Translations under genes and position numbers: made by a program
The notes under the pieces: generated by a model
Seen by the model: only the letters and a program-made list of their open reading frames with translations
Databases searched by the model: none
What the model was told of the DNA's origin: nothing
Shown: positions 1-6,975 of the stretch, piece after piece
Layout of the letters: every line of letters begins with the position of its first letter
Position numbering within the stretch: the first letter of the stretch is position 1
Source of the DNA: JBCBJX01 sp038522735
GTDB lineage: Bacteria; Pseudomonadota; Alphaproteobacteria; Caulobacterales; Parvularculaceae
Assembly (NCBI GenBank): GCA_038522735.1
Contig: JBCBJX010000082.1
Span: 1 to 15,188, forward strand
DNA: 15,188 bases
Reading direction: 5' to 3'

Positions 1-730
1 CAGGCCCTGCCGCAGCCTCTTCAGCGGCTTCTTCCGCGCGGAGCTGGGCGGACTCAGCAAAGCCCGGAATGTCATAGTCGCCCGCCTCGCGGTAAAACGC
101 GTCGCCGTGGAGCACGAGCGCCCCGCCATTCAGATCGCCAAGTTTCAGATCAAAGTCGCCCGATCCGTCAAACCCGTCGTCGGCCGTCGAAATCGCAGAT
201 GTGATGCCGACGTCGAAGCCATCTTCCGGGACTTGCGTCGGGATTCGGTTGGAGATGACGTTGACGACGCCGCCGGCTGCGGAAGATCCGTACAGCAGCA
301 TCGAGGCGCCGCGGACGATCTCAACGCGTTCCGCTGTGGCGGGATCGACGGCGACGGCATGGTCTGGGCTCGTCACGCTCGCGTCGATCGAGCCGATACC
401 GTTATCGAGAACGCGAATTCGGTCGCCGCCAAGGCCGCGAATGATCGGTCGGCTCGCGCCGGCGCCGAAGTAGGTCGACGAAATCCCAGGTTGGCGGCGG
501 ATGGTCTCCGCAATGGTGTTTTGGGCGCTCAGCGCGAGTTCTTCTTTGGAAATGACCGTCGTGCCGATGATGGTTTCATCCACCGACAGCGCCAGCGGCG
601 ACGCGGTGACGACGATCCGGTCGCCTTCCACGATATCGGTGTTCGATGGTTCCGCGTTGGCGTTCGCGGCGAGGGCGGCCCCCTGGGCGGCGGCGAAGAC
701 CGAGGCGGAGGCGAGAAGCGTGGTTTTCAT
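1..730 (-). CDS. znuD: TonB-dependent outer-membrane receptor, ZnuD-like, N-terminal part (cut by window edge)
   Basis: This gene reads leftward off the window, so only about 243 N-terminal residues are visible. It starts at an ATG with an AGGGG Shine-Dalgarno 8 nt upstream and a typical signal peptide (MKTTLLASASVFAAAQ, then an Ala-rich region with ALA cleavage sites near residue 21). The plug domain follows, with RPIIRGLGGDRIRVLDNG, SPDHAVAVDP, ERVEIVRGASMLLYGS and GGVVNVISNRIP in order, and then DYDIPGFAES at the start of the barrel region. The SPDHAV and YxIPGFA elements resemble the zinc receptor ZnuD more than siderophore or cobalamin receptors. The divergent neighbour encodes a Zur-like repressor, which supports zinc uptake across the outer membrane powered by TonB-ExbBD. 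The TonB-dependent receptor family is secure. The zinc substrate is inferred from motif resemblance and context, and the barrel cannot be judged here. Confidence 0.85.
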   Translation of the reverse strand, partial: MKTTLLASASVFAAAQGAALAANANAEPSNTDIVEGDRIVVTASPLALSVDETIIGTTVISKEELALSAQNTIAETIRRQPGISSTYFGAGASRPIIRGLGGDRIRVLDNGIGSIDASVTSPDHAVAVDPATAERVEIVRGASMLLYGSSAAGGVVNVISNRIPTQVPEDGFDVGITSAISTADDGFDGSGDFDLKLGDLNGGALVLHGDAFYREAGDYDIPGFAESAQLRAEEAAEEAAAGP

Positions 731-754
731 GGCGTTAACCCCTGAATAAGCCGG

Positions 755-788
755 GTTTGCGTTACGTGATAAAATCACACGCGTAAAC
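755..788. promoter_or_regulatory. Candidate Zur operator between the zinc receptor and zur
   Basis: An imperfect dyad is centred near 772. The perfect core is GTGAT-AAA-ATCAC (766-778), and the outer arms GTTTGC (755-760) and GTAAAC (783-788) match in five of six positions. It lies between the two divergent start codons (730 and 831), where one bound repressor could cover both promoters. Fur-family regulators bind AT-richer dyads of this kind, and this is the AT-richest spot in the gap. That Zur binds here is inferred; no consensus search was possible. Confidence 0.5.
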
Positions 789-830
789 CGGACGCTTGCC
801 GCTTCACCCGCTTCGGACGACATTCCGCGC

Positions 831-1247
831 ATGACCCGTGACCCGGAAACCACGCTCGCGCTGACGCGTAACGAAGAGCGCGTGCTCGACGCTCTCGCCA
901 GCTCGGAGAAGCCGCAGAAGGCTTACGACCTTCTTGAAACCCTGAAACCGCAGGGGGTGAAGGCGCCGATGACGGTCTACCGCGCCCTCGACGGGCTGAC
1001 GGAAAAGGGGCTTGTCCACAAGATCGACGCTCTCAACGCCTACATCGTCTGCGAAAGCGACCACGCGCACGATCATGCGAGCCAGATCTTCGTTATTTGC
1101 CGGAATTGCGGCGACGCCCGGGAAGTGGACGATTGCGGCGTGGAGGCGCGGGTGAAGGACGTCGCCGAGGCGAACGCCTTCGCCCTCGCCGACGCGCGGC
1201 TTGAAATGTCCGGCCTCTGTGCGGCGTGCCGCGGCGCCGCAAGCTGA
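831..1247 (+). CDS. zur: Fur-family transcriptional regulator, Zur type (zinc uptake repressor)
   Basis: The 138-residue length is usual for Zur/Fur. Residues 1-65 form the winged helix, including the recognition helix APMTVYRALDGL. The C-terminal half is the dimerisation and metal domain. CxxC pairs at C90/C93 and C130/C133 (GLCAAC) match the structural zinc site of the family. C74 in YIVC and the following H78, H80 and H82 match the Zur sensory site, where E. coli Zur uses a Cys and His residues. The GLCAAC ending is Zur-like rather than typical of Fur or PerR. The gene is divergent from a ZnuD-like receptor, with a dyad between them, so it probably represses that receptor and perhaps itself when zinc is replete. 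The start is the first in-frame ATG and has only a weak Shine-Dalgarno. Fur-family membership is near certain; Zur is strongly favoured. Confidence 0.9.
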   Translation: MTRDPETTLALTRNEERVLDALASSEKPQKAYDLLETLKPQGVKAPMTVYRALDGLTEKGLVHKIDALNAYIVCESDHAHDHASQIFVICRNCGDAREVDDCGVEARVKDVAEANAFALADARLEMSGLCAACRGAAS

Positions 1248-1276
1248 TTGCTCCGCTGCCCGCGACGGCGTATTCT
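1248..1276 (+). promoter_or_regulatory. Candidate sigma70-type promoter of the gcv operon
   Basis: TTGCTC (1248-1253) and TATTCT (1271-1276) are exactly 17 bp apart. The -35 box begins on the base after the zur stop codon. Transcription would start near 1283, just before the first stem of the riboswitch at 1296, as expected for an RNA leader. The call rests on spacing and placement only. Read-through from zur is also possible. Confidence 0.5.
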
Positions 1277-1295
1277 TGTGAAGTGCAAAGCACGA

Positions 1296-1488
1296 CTCGC
1301 AACCGGGAGAGCGCGTGAGACCTCTCACGCCGCCGAAGGAGCAACCGCCCCGGAAACTCTCAGGCGCCAGGGACCGGATGCGAGCGTAAAGGCTGGAAAG
1401 CGGGCGACCTTCAGAAGAGGCGAGCCCCACCGAAGGAGCAAGCGGGACGCGTTTTTTCCCGCGGAATCTCTCAGGTCCCATGACAGCC
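1296..1488 (+). promoter_or_regulatory. Tandem (two-aptamer) glycine riboswitch
   Basis: Two glycine aptamers lie in tandem in the leader of gcvT. Both contain CCGAAGGAGCAA (1333-1344 and 1430-1441) followed by the hallmark CTCTCAGG or TCTCTCAGG (near 1357-1364 and 1467-1475). Aptamer 1 is closed by an extended P1, CTCGCAACCGG (1296-1306) with CCGGATGCGAG (1374-1384), which pairs in ten of eleven positions. A 6-nt linker separates it from aptamer 2, closed by GGCTG (1391-1395) with CAGCC (1484-1488). A peripheral hairpin GCGGGA/TCCCGC (1442-1447/1457-1462) has a T-rich loop. The class binds glycine, in tandem form often cooperatively, and usually activates glycine-cleavage genes. The position directly before gcvT-gcvH-gcvPA-gcvPB fits exactly. 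No protein is expected in this stretch. Confidence 0.95.
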
Positions 1489-1527
1489 GGGGTTTTCGCT
1501 CCATCTCGGGGCGAGCCGATCATGGGA
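1476..1527 (+). promoter_or_regulatory. Putative riboswitch expression platform that can hide the gcvT Shine-Dalgarno
   Basis: TCCCATGA (1476-1483), the conserved strand just inside P1 of aptamer 2, is an exact reverse complement of TCATGGGA (1520-1527). The latter contains GGGA, the only plausible Shine-Dalgarno of gcvT, 7 nt before its ATG at 1535. Folding of the aptamer and this pairing are mutually exclusive. Glycine binding should therefore free the ribosome site, giving a translational ON switch. There is no T-tract after a stem that would point to an intrinsic terminator. The complementarity is seen; the mechanism is inferred. Confidence 0.6.
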
Positions 1528-1534
1528 CGCCTTG

Positions 1535-2686
1535 ATGACCGACGCGCTGAAACGCACGCCTTTGCACGCCCTCCATCTGGAGTTCGGCGCGAAAATGGTT
1601 CCCTTCGCGGGCTACGACATGCCCGTGCAGTACCCGGCGGGCGTCCTCAAAGAACATCTGCATACGCGCGAAAAAGCGGGGCTTTTCGACGTCTCCCATA
1701 TGGGCCAGGTCTGGCTGAAGACGAAGGAGGCGGACCTCGGCTCCGAGGGCGCGCACGAGGCTGTCGCCGCCGCGCTGGAGACGCTCGTCCCGGGCGAGAT
1801 CCGCAAGCTGAAGAAAGGCGGTCTTCGCTATACGGTCTTTCTGAACGAAGAAGGCGGCGTCCTGGACGATCTGATGGTTACGCGCCCGGCACGCGAGGAC
1901 CGCCAGGGTTATCTGGTTCTCGTCGTAAACGCGGCGGTGAAGGAGCGCGACTACGCCCTGCTGCGCGAGAACATCGCCGATCGCGTCAACGTTGAGGTGC
2001 AGGACGACCGCGCGCTCCTGGCGTTGCAGGGGCCGAAAGCGGCCGCCGTTCTGGAGCGGATCATACCGGGCGTCGGCGAACAGAAATTCATGGAGATGCG
2101 CCCTTACGACTGGCGCGGCGCATATCTGCTCGTCAGCCGTTGCGGCTATACCGGAGAGGACGGTTTCGAGGTTTCGGTCCCCAATTCCAACGCGGAGGAC
2201 TTGGCGCGGATGATCCTGGCGGATGGAGATGCCGAGCCGATCGGCCTCGGCGCCCGGGATTCGCTTCGCCTCGAAGCGGGCCTCTGCCTCTACGGCCATG
2301 ACATGGACGAGACGACGACGCCCGTCGAAGCCAATCTCGGGTTCACCCTCGGCAAGCGCCGGCGGGAGGAGGGGGGCTTTCCGGGGGCTGAGAAGATCCT
2401 CCGCCAGCACGCGTACGGTCCGTCGAAACTGAGGGTCGGTCTGAAGCCTGACGGACGCGCGCCGGCCCGGGAGGGCGTTGAAATCCAGTCAGTGGACGGC
2501 GCCCTCATCGGGCGCGTCACCTCCGGCGGGTTCGGGCCGACAGCGGAGGCGCCGGTCGCCATGGGCTATGTGGACGCCGCCCACGCGGCGACCGGAACGA
2601 CCGTTCATCTCATCATCCGCGGAAAACCGCAGCCGGCCGAAGTGGTCGACATGCCGGTCGTGCCGCATCGCTATTATCGGGGTTAG
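1535..2686 (+). CDS. gcvT: Glycine cleavage system T protein (aminomethyltransferase)
   Basis: GcvT takes the aminomethyl group carried on lipoylated H protein, releases ammonia and passes the one-carbon unit to tetrahydrofolate as 5,10-methylene-THF, in the cytosol. The product has 383 residues, a normal bacterial length. Family signatures appear in order: MVPFAGYDMPVQY (21-33), FDVSHMGQ (51-58), GGVLDDLMV with the probable catalytic Asp at 111, LALQGPKA (162-169), CGYTGEDGFEV (203-213), GLGARDSLRLEAGLCLYGHD (238-257) and GRVTSGGFGPT (326-336). The start taken is ATG 1535. A TTG three bases upstream (1532) is in frame but less likely. The first gene of gcvT-gcvH-gcvPA-gcvPB, it is preceded by the tandem glycine riboswitch whose alternative fold covers its GGGA ribosome site. 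No damage is visible. Confidence 0.97.
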   Translation: MTDALKRTPLHALHLEFGAKMVPFAGYDMPVQYPAGVLKEHLHTREKAGLFDVSHMGQVWLKTKEADLGSEGAHEAVAAALETLVPGEIRKLKKGGLRYTVFLNEEGGVLDDLMVTRPAREDRQGYLVLVVNAAVKERDYALLRENIADRVNVEVQDDRALLALQGPKAAAVLERIIPGVGEQKFMEMRPYDWRGAYLLVSRCGYTGEDGFEVSVPNSNAEDLARMILADGDAEPIGLGARDSLRLEAGLCLYGHDMDETTTPVEANLGFTLGKRRREEGGFPGAEKILRQHAYGPSKLRVGLKPDGRAPAREGVEIQSVDGALIGRVTSGGFGPTAEAPVAMGYVDAAHAATGTTVHLIIRGKPQPAEVVDMPVVPHRYYRG

Positions 2687-2697
2687 GAGAAATCGCC

Positions 2698-3066
2698 ATG
2701 ACGACGAAGTTCACCAAGGAACACGAATGGGTCCGCATGGAGGGCGACGTCGCGGTCGTCGGCATCACGCCGCATGCGGCCGAACAGCTCGGCGACGTCG
2801 TGTTCGTCGAGCTTCCCGATATCGGCAAGTCTTTCAAGGAGAACGACGACATGGCGGTGGTTGAAAGCGTGAAGGCCGCCTCCGACGTCTACGCGCCGAT
2901 CTCGGGGGAAATCCTCGAGATCAACGACGCCATCGTCGAGGATCCGGCGAAGGTGAACGAGGACCCGGCGGGCGCCGCTTGGTTCGTGAAAATCAGGCCC
3001 TCGAACCCCGCCGAGTTCGACGCCCTGATGGATGAAGCCCAGTACAAAGAGTTTGCAGGAAGCTGA
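2698..3066 (+). CDS. gcvH: Glycine cleavage system H protein (lipoyl carrier)
   Basis: GcvH carries the aminomethyl intermediate on a swinging lipoyl arm between the P, T and L proteins. The product has 122 residues, typical for the family. It begins with the usual KFTKEHEWVR and continues with VGITPHAAEQLGDVVFVELP (21-40). The lipoyl site is VVESVKAASDVYAP with Lys59 as the modified residue, followed by SGEI and the family C-terminus GAAWFVKIRPSNP. An AGGAG Shine-Dalgarno overlaps the TAG stop of gcvT, 11 nt before this gene, so translation is probably coupled. Lipoylation enzymes and the L protein are not in the window. Confidence 0.97.
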   Translation: MTTKFTKEHEWVRMEGDVAVVGITPHAAEQLGDVVFVELPDIGKSFKENDDMAVVESVKAASDVYAPISGEILEINDAIVEDPAKVNEDPAGAAWFVKIRPSNPAEFDALMDEAQYKEFAGS

Positions 3067-3073
3067 GCCGCTT

Positions 3074-4414
3074 ATGCGTTATCTCCCCTTAAACGACGCC
3101 GACAGGCGCGAGATGCTCGCCGTCGTCGGCGCGAGCGCGATCGACGATCTTTTCGAGGATGTCCCAAACGAGGCGTTGAACCCGGAGATCGACCTGCCCC
3201 GCCGTCAAGGTGAGCTGCAGGTCGAGCGGGCGTTTGCCGGCCTCGCCTCGAAGAACGTTCCGGCGTCGTCGGTTCCCTTCTTCGTCGGGGCCGGCGCCTA
3301 CAAGCACCATGTGCCGGCGACAGTCGATCATATCATTCAGCGCTCTGAGTTCCTCACCTCCTACACGCCCTACCAGCCCGAGGTGGCGCAGGGGACGCTG
3401 CAATATCTCTTTGAGTTCCAGAGCCAGGTGGCGGCGCTCACCGGCATGGATGTCGCCAACGCCTCCATGTACGATGGCTCGACGGCGACGGCTGAAGCCG
3501 CCCTCATGGCGCGGCGGGTGACGAAAAAGTCGAAGGTCGTCCTCTCCGGCGGCCTCCACCCGCACTACGCCGCGGTGACGCGGACGAATTCCGAACTTGT
3601 CGGCGACACGGTGCTCCGCCTCGGGCCGGATGCGGACGGAACTCAGGATCTCATCGGTCTCATCGACGACGATACGTCCTGCGTGGTTGTTCAGACGCCG
3701 GACATCTTCGGCCGCGTGCGCGATCTCGCGCCCATCGCCGAAGCAGCCCACGCCAAAGGCGCGCTTCTCGTCGCCGTGGTGACGGAGATCGTCTCCCTCG
3801 GCGCTTTGAAGAGCCCCGGCGAGATGGGCGCCGACATCGTGGTCGGCGAGGGCCAGTCGATCGGCAACGCCTTGAATTTCGGCGGGCCCTATGTCGGCCT
3901 TTTCGCAACGCGCCAGAAATACGTGCGCCAGGCGCCCGGCCGTCTCTGCGGCGAAACAACGGATGCGGAGGGCCAGCGCGGCTTCGTCCTCACCCTCTCA
4001 ACCCGCGAGCAGCACATCCGCCGGGACAAGGCGACGTCGAACATCTGCACCAACTCTGGCCTATGCTGCCTCGCTTTCACGATCCACATGTCGCTCCTCG
4101 GCGAGGCGGGCCTGAAAAAGCTCGCGCGCCTCAACCATGAAGCAGCGTGCCGGACTTATGACGCCGTGGCGGCGGTTCCGGGCGTTGAGATGCTGACGGA
4201 CCGGTTCTTCAACGAATTCGCCGTCCGCCTGCCGAAGAACGCCGAGGGCGTCGTCGACGCGCTCGCCGACCGCGGCGTTCTCGCCGGCGTGCCCGGCGGC
4301 CGTCTGTGGCCCGATAATCCAGAGATGGAGAACGTGCTGCTCGTCGCTGCGACGGAGACGACCACGGACGACCATATCGCCGCCCTCGCATCGGCGCTGA
4401 AAGAGGTTCTGTAA
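3074..4414 (+). CDS. gcvPA: Glycine dehydrogenase (decarboxylating) subunit 1, P-protein alpha part
   Basis: This is the N-terminal half of the P protein. With GcvPB it decarboxylates glycine on PLP and loads the aminomethyl group onto GcvH. The product has 446 residues, matching stand-alone GcvPA. Motifs include SVPFFVGAGAYKHHVPATVD, FLTSYTPYQPEVAQGTLQ, MYDGSTATAEAALMA and VGEGQSIGNALNFGGPYVG. The PLP-binding lysine is not in this subunit but in GcvPB, as the family requires. I chose ATG 3074 because it gives the usual MRYLPLND start, leaves 7 nt after gcvH and has AGGAAG at 3057-3062. An ATG at 3032 would add 14 residues that look like out-of-frame gcvH. It is followed after 3 nt by gcvPB. 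Confidence 0.96.
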   Translation: MRYLPLNDADRREMLAVVGASAIDDLFEDVPNEALNPEIDLPRRQGELQVERAFAGLASKNVPASSVPFFVGAGAYKHHVPATVDHIIQRSEFLTSYTPYQPEVAQGTLQYLFEFQSQVAALTGMDVANASMYDGSTATAEAALMARRVTKKSKVVLSGGLHPHYAAVTRTNSELVGDTVLRLGPDADGTQDLIGLIDDDTSCVVVQTPDIFGRVRDLAPIAEAAHAKGALLVAVVTEIVSLGALKSPGEMGADIVVGEGQSIGNALNFGGPYVGLFATRQKYVRQAPGRLCGETTDAEGQRGFVLTLSTREQHIRRDKATSNICTNSGLCCLAFTIHMSLLGEAGLKKLARLNHEAACRTYDAVAAVPGVEMLTDRFFNEFAVRLPKNAEGVVDALADRGVLAGVPGGRLWPDNPEMENVLLVAATETTTDDHIAALASALKEVL

Positions 4415-4417
4415 GCC

Positions 4418-6001
4418 ATGGCCATGAACGATCAGGGCCGCCCGACGCGGCCGACCAATATCGGCGCGAACGAAAAGCGCACTTTCACCGGCAACCGCGC
4501 GCTTGAAATCGAAGAGGCGCTTATCTTCGAGATCGGCGACGCCGGCCGCTCCGGCGTCGATCTCGACGAGCCGACGGGCGCGCCGTCGCGCCTCGGCGGG
4601 CTGGAGCGCGAAGGCGAAATCGGGCTTCCCGGTCTCGCCGAGCCGGAGGCCATGCGCCACTATGTGCGCCTCAGCCAGAAGAACTACGCAATCGACATGG
4701 GGCCGTTCCCCCTCGGATCGTGCACGATGAAGCATAATCCGCGCCTCAACGAAAAAATGGCGCGGCTGCCTGGGTTCGCGGACATCCACCCTCTGCAGCC
4801 TGAAAAAACCGTGCAGGGCGCCCTCGAACTGATCGACACCCTCGCCCATTGGCTGAAGACGCTCACCGGCATGCCCGCCGTCGCCATGTCGCCGAAGGCC
4901 GGCGCCCATGGCGAGCTCTGCGGCATGATGGCGATCAAGGCGGCGCTCGTCGCCCGCGGCGAGGTGGAGACGCGCAAACGCGTTCTCGTGCCTGAATCCG
5001 CCCACGGCACGAACCCGGCGACCGCCGTCCAGTGCGGCTTCACCGTCGATGATATTCCGGCGACGGAGGACGGCCGCGTCGACCTCGAGGCGTTCAAAGC
5101 GAAGCTCGGCCCGGACGTCGCCGGCATCATGGTGACGAACCCCAACACCTGCGGCCTCTTCGAGCGGGAGATCCGCGAAATCGCCGACGCCGTGCACGAG
5201 GCGGGCGGCTATTTCTATTGCGACGGCGCGAATTTCAACGCCATCGTCTGCAAGGCGCGGCCGGGCGATCTCGGCGTCGACGCCATGCACATCAATCTGC
5301 ATAAGACGTTTTCAACGCCCCATGGCGGCGGCGGCCCGGGCTCAGGCCCGACGGTGCTGTCGGAAGCCCTCGCGCCCTTCGCGCCGGTGCCTTTCGTGGT
5401 GTTCGGCCCCCACGGCCACCACCTCGCCGAAAGCCGCGCCGAAGCCTCCGAGGTGGTGGAGGGCGCCCAGCCTTTCGGCCGCATGACCGCCTTTCACGGG
5501 CAGATGGGCATGTTCGTCCGCGCCCTGTCGCACATGATGAGCCATGGCTCCGACGGGCTGCGCCAGGCCTCCGAGGACGCGGTCCTCAACGCCAACTACG
5601 TGCAGAAGCGCCTGTCGGCGGAGATGACGCCGGCTTTCCCCGGCTTCTGCATGCACGAGGCGCTGTTCGATGATTCGTTCCTCGACGGCACCGGCGTCGC
5701 TACGATCGATTTCGCCAAGGCGATGATCGACGAGGGCTACCATCCGATGACGATGTATTTCCCGCTCGTCGTTCACGGCGCCATGCTGATCGAGCCGACG
5801 GAGACCGAATCGAAGCGGGAGCTCGACCTCTTCTGCGACGCGCTCCTCTCCCTCGCCCGCGAGGCGAAGGCGGGCGGGGCCGTGGAGAAATTCGCCGCCG
5901 CGCCGGTCTTCGCCCCCCGCCGGCGCCTCGACGAGACCGCCGCGGCGCGCAAACCGGTCCTCAGATACGTGGAGCCCGCGCCCGCCCAGGCGGCGGAGTG
6001 A
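4418..6001 (+). CDS. gcvPB: Glycine dehydrogenase (decarboxylating) subunit 2, P-protein beta part
   Basis: This is the PLP-bearing half of the split P protein, an aminotransferase-fold enzyme. Of 527 residues, the core has KNYAIDMGPFPLGSCTMKHNP, SPKAGAHGELCGMMAIK, PESAHGTNPATA and MVTNPNTCGLFE. The PLP motif is HINLHKTFSTPHGGGGPGSG with Lys296 as the Schiff-base lysine. MTMYFPLVVHGAMLIEPTETES lies towards the C-terminus. The N-terminus (about 40 residues) and the Ala-rich tail (APAQAAE) make it slightly longer than many GcvPB proteins. The gene starts 3 nt after gcvPA, with AGAGG inside the end of gcvPA; a second ATG two codons later (4424) could also serve. It is the last certain gene of the glycine-inducible operon. 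Confidence 0.96.
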   Translation: MAMNDQGRPTRPTNIGANEKRTFTGNRALEIEEALIFEIGDAGRSGVDLDEPTGAPSRLGGLEREGEIGLPGLAEPEAMRHYVRLSQKNYAIDMGPFPLGSCTMKHNPRLNEKMARLPGFADIHPLQPEKTVQGALELIDTLAHWLKTLTGMPAVAMSPKAGAHGELCGMMAIKAALVARGEVETRKRVLVPESAHGTNPATAVQCGFTVDDIPATEDGRVDLEAFKAKLGPDVAGIMVTNPNTCGLFEREIREIADAVHEAGGYFYCDGANFNAIVCKARPGDLGVDAMHINLHKTFSTPHGGGGPGSGPTVLSEALAPFAPVPFVVFGPHGHHLAESRAEASEVVEGAQPFGRMTAFHGQMGMFVRALSHMMSHGSDGLRQASEDAVLNANYVQKRLSAEMTPAFPGFCMHEALFDDSFLDGTGVATIDFAKAMIDEGYHPMTMYFPLVVHGAMLIEPTETESKRELDLFCDALLSLAREAKAGGAVEKFAAAPVFAPRRRLDETAAARKPVLRYVEPAPAQAAE

Positions 6002-6119
6002 GGCCCGCGTCGGCGTCGCTGCAGGCGGCGCTGGCGGACTTCTGAGGTCTTTGGTCTACGTCGTCGTCGATGGAAGAAAACGGCCGGGCGCGTATCCGGT
6101 CGTCGAACGGGCGAGGCGT

Positions 6120-6794
6120 ATGGCGATCACGATCCACCACCTCAATAACTCGCGCTCCCAGCGGGTTCTCTGGCTCCTTGAGGAGCTCGGCCTCGATTAC
6201 GAGGTGAAGCGCTATGAGCGCGACGCGGAGACGATGCTCGCGCCGCCGGAGCTGAAGCAGGTCCACCCCCTCGGGAAATCGCCGGTGATCGAGGACGGCG
6301 GCCGGATCTACGCGGAGACCGGCGCCATCGTCGAGCACCTCATCGAGACGTACGGCGAGGGCCGGCTCGTTCCCGAGAAGGGGACGCCCGCCTTCGACGC
6401 GTACCGGTATTTTCTGCACTACGCCGAAGGCTCCGCCATGCCGCCGCTCCTCATGAAGCTCGTCTTCACACGGATGGGAGAGACGGGCGGGCCGGCCTTG
6501 TTGCGTCCGATCACCAAGGCGATCGCGGACGGCGCCCTCAAGAGCTTCGTGAACCCCCAGCTTGAGAACCACATGCGCTACTGGGAAGGCGCCCTCGCCG
6601 AAACCGGATGGTTCGCAAGCGGCGAGATAAGCGGCGCCGACATCATGATGAGCTTTCCGCTGGAGGCCGCCGCGACGCGGGCGGGTCTCGACGTGCGGTA
6701 TCCGAACTGCAAGGCGTTCCTGAAACGCATCCATGCGCGGCCCGCCTACCAGAAAGCGATCGAGGTCGGCGGAGCCTATCTGTACGGAGGGTGA
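6120..6794 (+). CDS. Glutathione S-transferase, Gtt1-like
   Basis: This is a 224-residue cytosolic glutathione transferase. The N-terminal thioredoxin-like domain (about 1-80) has NNSRSQRVLWLLEELGL with Ser residues where the catalytic hydroxyl is expected. APPELKQVHPLGKSPVIED carries the glutathione-binding cis-proline (Pro55), and AETGAI contributes the gamma-glutamyl contact. The APPELKxxHPLGKSP run is characteristic of the yeast Gtt1-like subgroup. The all-helical C-terminal domain (about 88-210) ends with RPAYQKA. The start is ATG 6120, where family homology begins. The open frame extends 23 codons further to a TTG, but that part is not GST-like. GAGG at 6113-6116 is rather close to the ATG. 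The gene lies 118 nt after gcvPB with no obvious terminator or promoter between, so read-through is possible. The substrate is unknown. Confidence 0.9.
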   Translation: MAITIHHLNNSRSQRVLWLLEELGLDYEVKRYERDAETMLAPPELKQVHPLGKSPVIEDGGRIYAETGAIVEHLIETYGEGRLVPEKGTPAFDAYRYFLHYAEGSAMPPLLMKLVFTRMGETGGPALLRPITKAIADGALKSFVNPQLENHMRYWEGALAETGWFASGEISGADIMMSFPLEAAATRAGLDVRYPNCKAFLKRIHARPAYQKAIEVGGAYLYGG

Positions 6795-6845
6795 CGGCCC
6801 CGCTTGTTTGTCGGAGTTAGATCCGAAGCCGGCCGTTCCAAATGG

Positions 6846-6946
6846 TGTCATCCCGCGGCTTGTCCGCGGGACCCATCTCCTAAACACCCAACCCGTAGAG
6901 CTGCCGCTTCCGGAGCTGGGCCCCGCGGACGAGCCGCGGGGTGACA
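6846..6946. repeat. Nested palindromic (REP/BIME-like) element between converging genes
   Basis: Two 30-bp arms (6846-6875 and 6917-6946) are inverted copies of each other at 27 of 30 positions. Each arm is also a palindrome: CCCGCGG-CTTGT-CCGCGGG (6852-6870) in the left arm and CCCGCGG-ACGAG-CCGCGGG (6922-6940) in the right. On the plus strand two of the three differences remain G-U pairs, so the RNA could form a very long stem or two separate hairpins. It fills most of the 181-bp gap between the plus-strand GST gene and the minus-strand DUF924 gene, and may end transcription from both sides. No T-tract follows. The rest of the gap holds nothing I recognise. Confidence 0.8.
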
Positions 6947-6975
6947 AAGCCGAACCCAAGGAAACGGCGCGGGGC

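Noticed and set aside
804..1535. Minus-strand 239-codon frame and plus-strand 95-codon frame across the zur-gcvT gap
   Set aside because: The interval is occupied by the tandem glycine riboswitch; neither frame has coding character or homology that I can see.
4061..5302. 413-codon minus-strand frame opposite gcvPA/gcvPB
   Set aside because: Antisense to two well-recognised genes, with no recognisable domain and a composition expected from reading a GC-rich gene backwards.
6051..6119. N-terminal extension of the GST from a TTG at 6051
   Set aside because: The extra 23 residues are Arg/Val-rich and unlike any GST; family homology begins exactly at ATG 6120.
5961..6959. 332-codon open frame on the minus strand across the end of gcvPB, the GST gene and the REP-like element
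   Set aside because: It lies antisense to a clear GST gene and reads through a palindromic repeat; its product is Arg/Gly/Pro/His-rich with no family features. This is a GC-driven shadow.
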